Origin: Chitinophagaceae bacterium
GTDB lineage: Bacteria; Bacteroidota; Bacteroidia; Chitinophagales; Chitinophagaceae
Reading direction: 5' to 3'
Length of the DNA stretch: 64,000 nt
Assembly (NCBI GenBank): GCA_019752045.1
Contig: JAIEMP010000007.1
Location: 186,001 to 250,000, forward strand
The notes below the pieces were generated by a model. That model saw nothing but the letters and a program-made list of their open reading frames with translations, was not told the origin of the DNA and did no database searches. Positions 62,776-64,000 of the stretch are shown one piece after another. A program made the translations under genes and the position numbers. Numbering within the stretch: position 1 is the first letter of the stretch; each line of letters starts with the position of its first letter.

Positions 62776-64000
62776 GTGAAAAAAGCAACCCCGTTTCTAT
62801 ACATTACTCTGGTCTTTTTGATTGCTTTTTTACCAATCCTGAGCTTTGTCTTTGCATTAAAGAATGATTTTTTTCTTGGATACTTTCCACCCAAATTTTT
62901 ACTGAGTGAAACAATCAGCAGCGGGCAGTTTCCATTATGGAATCCATATATTTCGTTTGGGCTTCCTTTTTATGCAGATATGAACGGCGCCTACTGGAAC
63001 CCCATTACATGGCTGATTGCAGGCACAACGGGATATAATGCATATACCATTACCATAGAGCTATTGGTCTATATCCTCATTGGCGGTGCAGGCATGTTTA
63101 AACTATCAGGATTCCTTACTCAAAACAAATACATACAACTATCTGCAGCCTTTGCCTATATGTGTAATGGATTTGTTATTGGCCACCTCCAGCATCTTAA
63201 CTGGATCAGCGCTGCTGCATTTATCCCCTGCTGTATTTGGGGACTTTTGAAAATAAATGAATCAGCATCATTAAGAAATATCAGTATCACTTCCTTATTT
63301 TTTTACTTTCTCCTTTCCTCTTCCCACCCGGGTATGATCATCAGCAGTATCTATTTTTTTGGAGCATTTATTATATTTCTTGTTTACAACCGTTACCACA
63401 ATTCTGAAAAAAAAATTATCAGGGCTGCAAAACCATTTCTGCTTTTATTTGGCTTGACAGTAGTTCTATCGGCAGGATTAATAGCGGGATACACTGATAT
63501 TCTGCCTTATTTTGCCAGAAGCGGAAAAGTTGATTTATCGTTGTCTCTTTCACAGAATACAAGTATTGAAAGCTGGGTAAGTTTCCTGCTTCCTTTCAGT
63601 ACAGTAAAAAATCAGGCTTTTTTTGAAAACGATATTGCTTTACGAAATAATTATATCGGCATCCTTTATTTTCTGTTTTTAGTCTTAACATTCATTACTG
63701 CTAAAACAAAAATGCAATGGTTTTTTTTACTTACCGGCATATTCTTTCTGCTACTTTCGCTGGGTGGAGGATTTAAACTTTTTGCCCATAGTTATTTGCC
63801 GTTGATTGGTTATGTAAGAGTAAACGGCGAATTCAGAATTTTTGCATTGATCAGTTTTTTAATTACAGCAGTCAGTTGTTTTCATTTCTATGCAGCTAAC
63901 CCCGCAGAACTAAAAAGAAAAATGAAACCGGTTTTACTACTCACAGCTGTATTTTTCATTGTGACTTTCATTTACAGTTTAATAAAGATATTAGAGGGAG
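62776..64000 (+). CDS. YfhO-like polytopic membrane protein, 3' end outside window
   Basis: The frame starts at a GTG (62776; MKKATPFLYITLVFLIAFLP) and stays open for 408 codons to the window edge. After the first helix comes KNDFFLGYFPPKFLLSETISSGQFPLWNPYISFGLPFYADMNGAYWNP, the extracytoplasmic loop typical of YfhO and related glycosyltransferase-like membrane proteins, then many further helices (about nine visible). Members often use polyprenyl-phosphate sugars; the GT2 gene nearby is of the type that makes such donors, which suggests a shared glycosylation pathway. Confidence 0.72.
   Translation, partial: MKKATPFLYITLVFLIAFLPILSFVFALKNDFFLGYFPPKFLLSETISSGQFPLWNPYISFGLPFYADMNGAYWNPITWLIAGTTGYNAYTITIELLVYILIGGAGMFKLSGFLTQNKYIQLSAAFAYMCNGFVIGHLQHLNWISAAAFIPCCIWGLLKINESASLRNISITSLFFYFLLSSSHPGMIISSIYFFGAFIIFLVYNRYHNSEKKIIRAAKPFLLLFGLTVVLSAGLIAGYTDILPYFARSGKVDLSLSLSQNTSIESWVSFLLPFSTVKNQAFFENDIALRNNYIGILYFLFLVLTFITAKTKMQWFFLLTGIFFLLLSLGGGFKLFAHSYLPLIGYVRVNGEFRIFALISFLITAVSCFHFYAANPAELKRKMKPVLLLTAVFFIVTFIYSLIKILEG

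Overview
The window is a chromosome segment of a Bacteroidota bacterium, most likely a member of the Chitinophagaceae or a close relative. The evidence is Bacteroidota-type conjugation genes, promoters with a TAnnTTTG -7 box, a general lack of Shine-Dalgarno sites (with a strong one at rpsU as the exception), a type IX secretion C-terminal domain, DUF6443-type RHS proteins and the tRNA-tuf-secE-nusG-rpl-rpoBC core cluster. The assignment below the phylum is inference.

1..13.3 kb is the right end of an integrated conjugative element. A tra operon (two TraI-like genes, traJ, traK, a traL-position gene, traM, traN) is followed by accessory genes and a small excisionase-like HTH gene. The element stops just before tRNA-Asp, whose 3' end faces it. 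Between traJ and traK sits about 4.9 kb of opposite-strand cargo: an AbiEi/AbiEii-type toxin-antitoxin pair, a PLP-dependent epimerase/aminotransferase, a decayed secreted-protein gene and a small lipoprotein.

13.5..26.7 kb is ordinary chromosome. On the plus strand are a Gfo/Idh/MocA dehydrogenase, a polyprenyl-phosphate sugar transferase, two tandem M1 metallopeptidases and a FemAB/GNAT-like protein. On the minus strand a run of genes encodes an amino-acid permease, a heptose-7-P kinase, an isoaspartyl peptidase, IspD and a PH-domain membrane protein, preceded by an OmpH/Skp-like chaperone. REP-like palindromes occur here, one of them inside the isoaspartyl peptidase reading frame.

26.9..57.1 kb is the transcription/translation core cluster read on the minus strand: tRNA-Thr, Tyr, Gly, Thr, tuf, tRNA-Trp, secE, nusG, rplK, rplA, rplJ, rplL, rpoB, rpoC. 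It is broken in two places. A plus-strand histone H1-like gene lies between nusG and rplK. About 15.9 kb lies between rplL and rpoB and holds a T9SS cargo protein, two decayed genes, a five-gene RHS locus, an ECF sigma factor and an XRE regulator. The RHS locus (37163..47856) is the most interesting part: a coiled-coil/outer-membrane protein, a giant SpvB/YD-repeat-like protein with a DUF5977 tail, a glutathione-peroxidase-like protein with no cysteine at the active site, an RHS protein whose variable C-terminus carries a GHSQG lipase motif, and a small lipoprotein placed where an immunity gene is expected. I read it as a secreted lipase effector with a periplasmic immunity lipoprotein (inference). 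rpoBC and rplKAJL each have a well-formed promoter of their own, which would keep the split cluster working.

57.3..64 kb holds a ribosome hibernation factor, a XerC/D-type recombinase, rpsU, riboflavin synthase and an envelope/polysaccharide group: GT2 glycosyltransferase, GNAT-like protein, ChbG/YdjC deacetylase and a YfhO-like membrane protein cut off by the window end.
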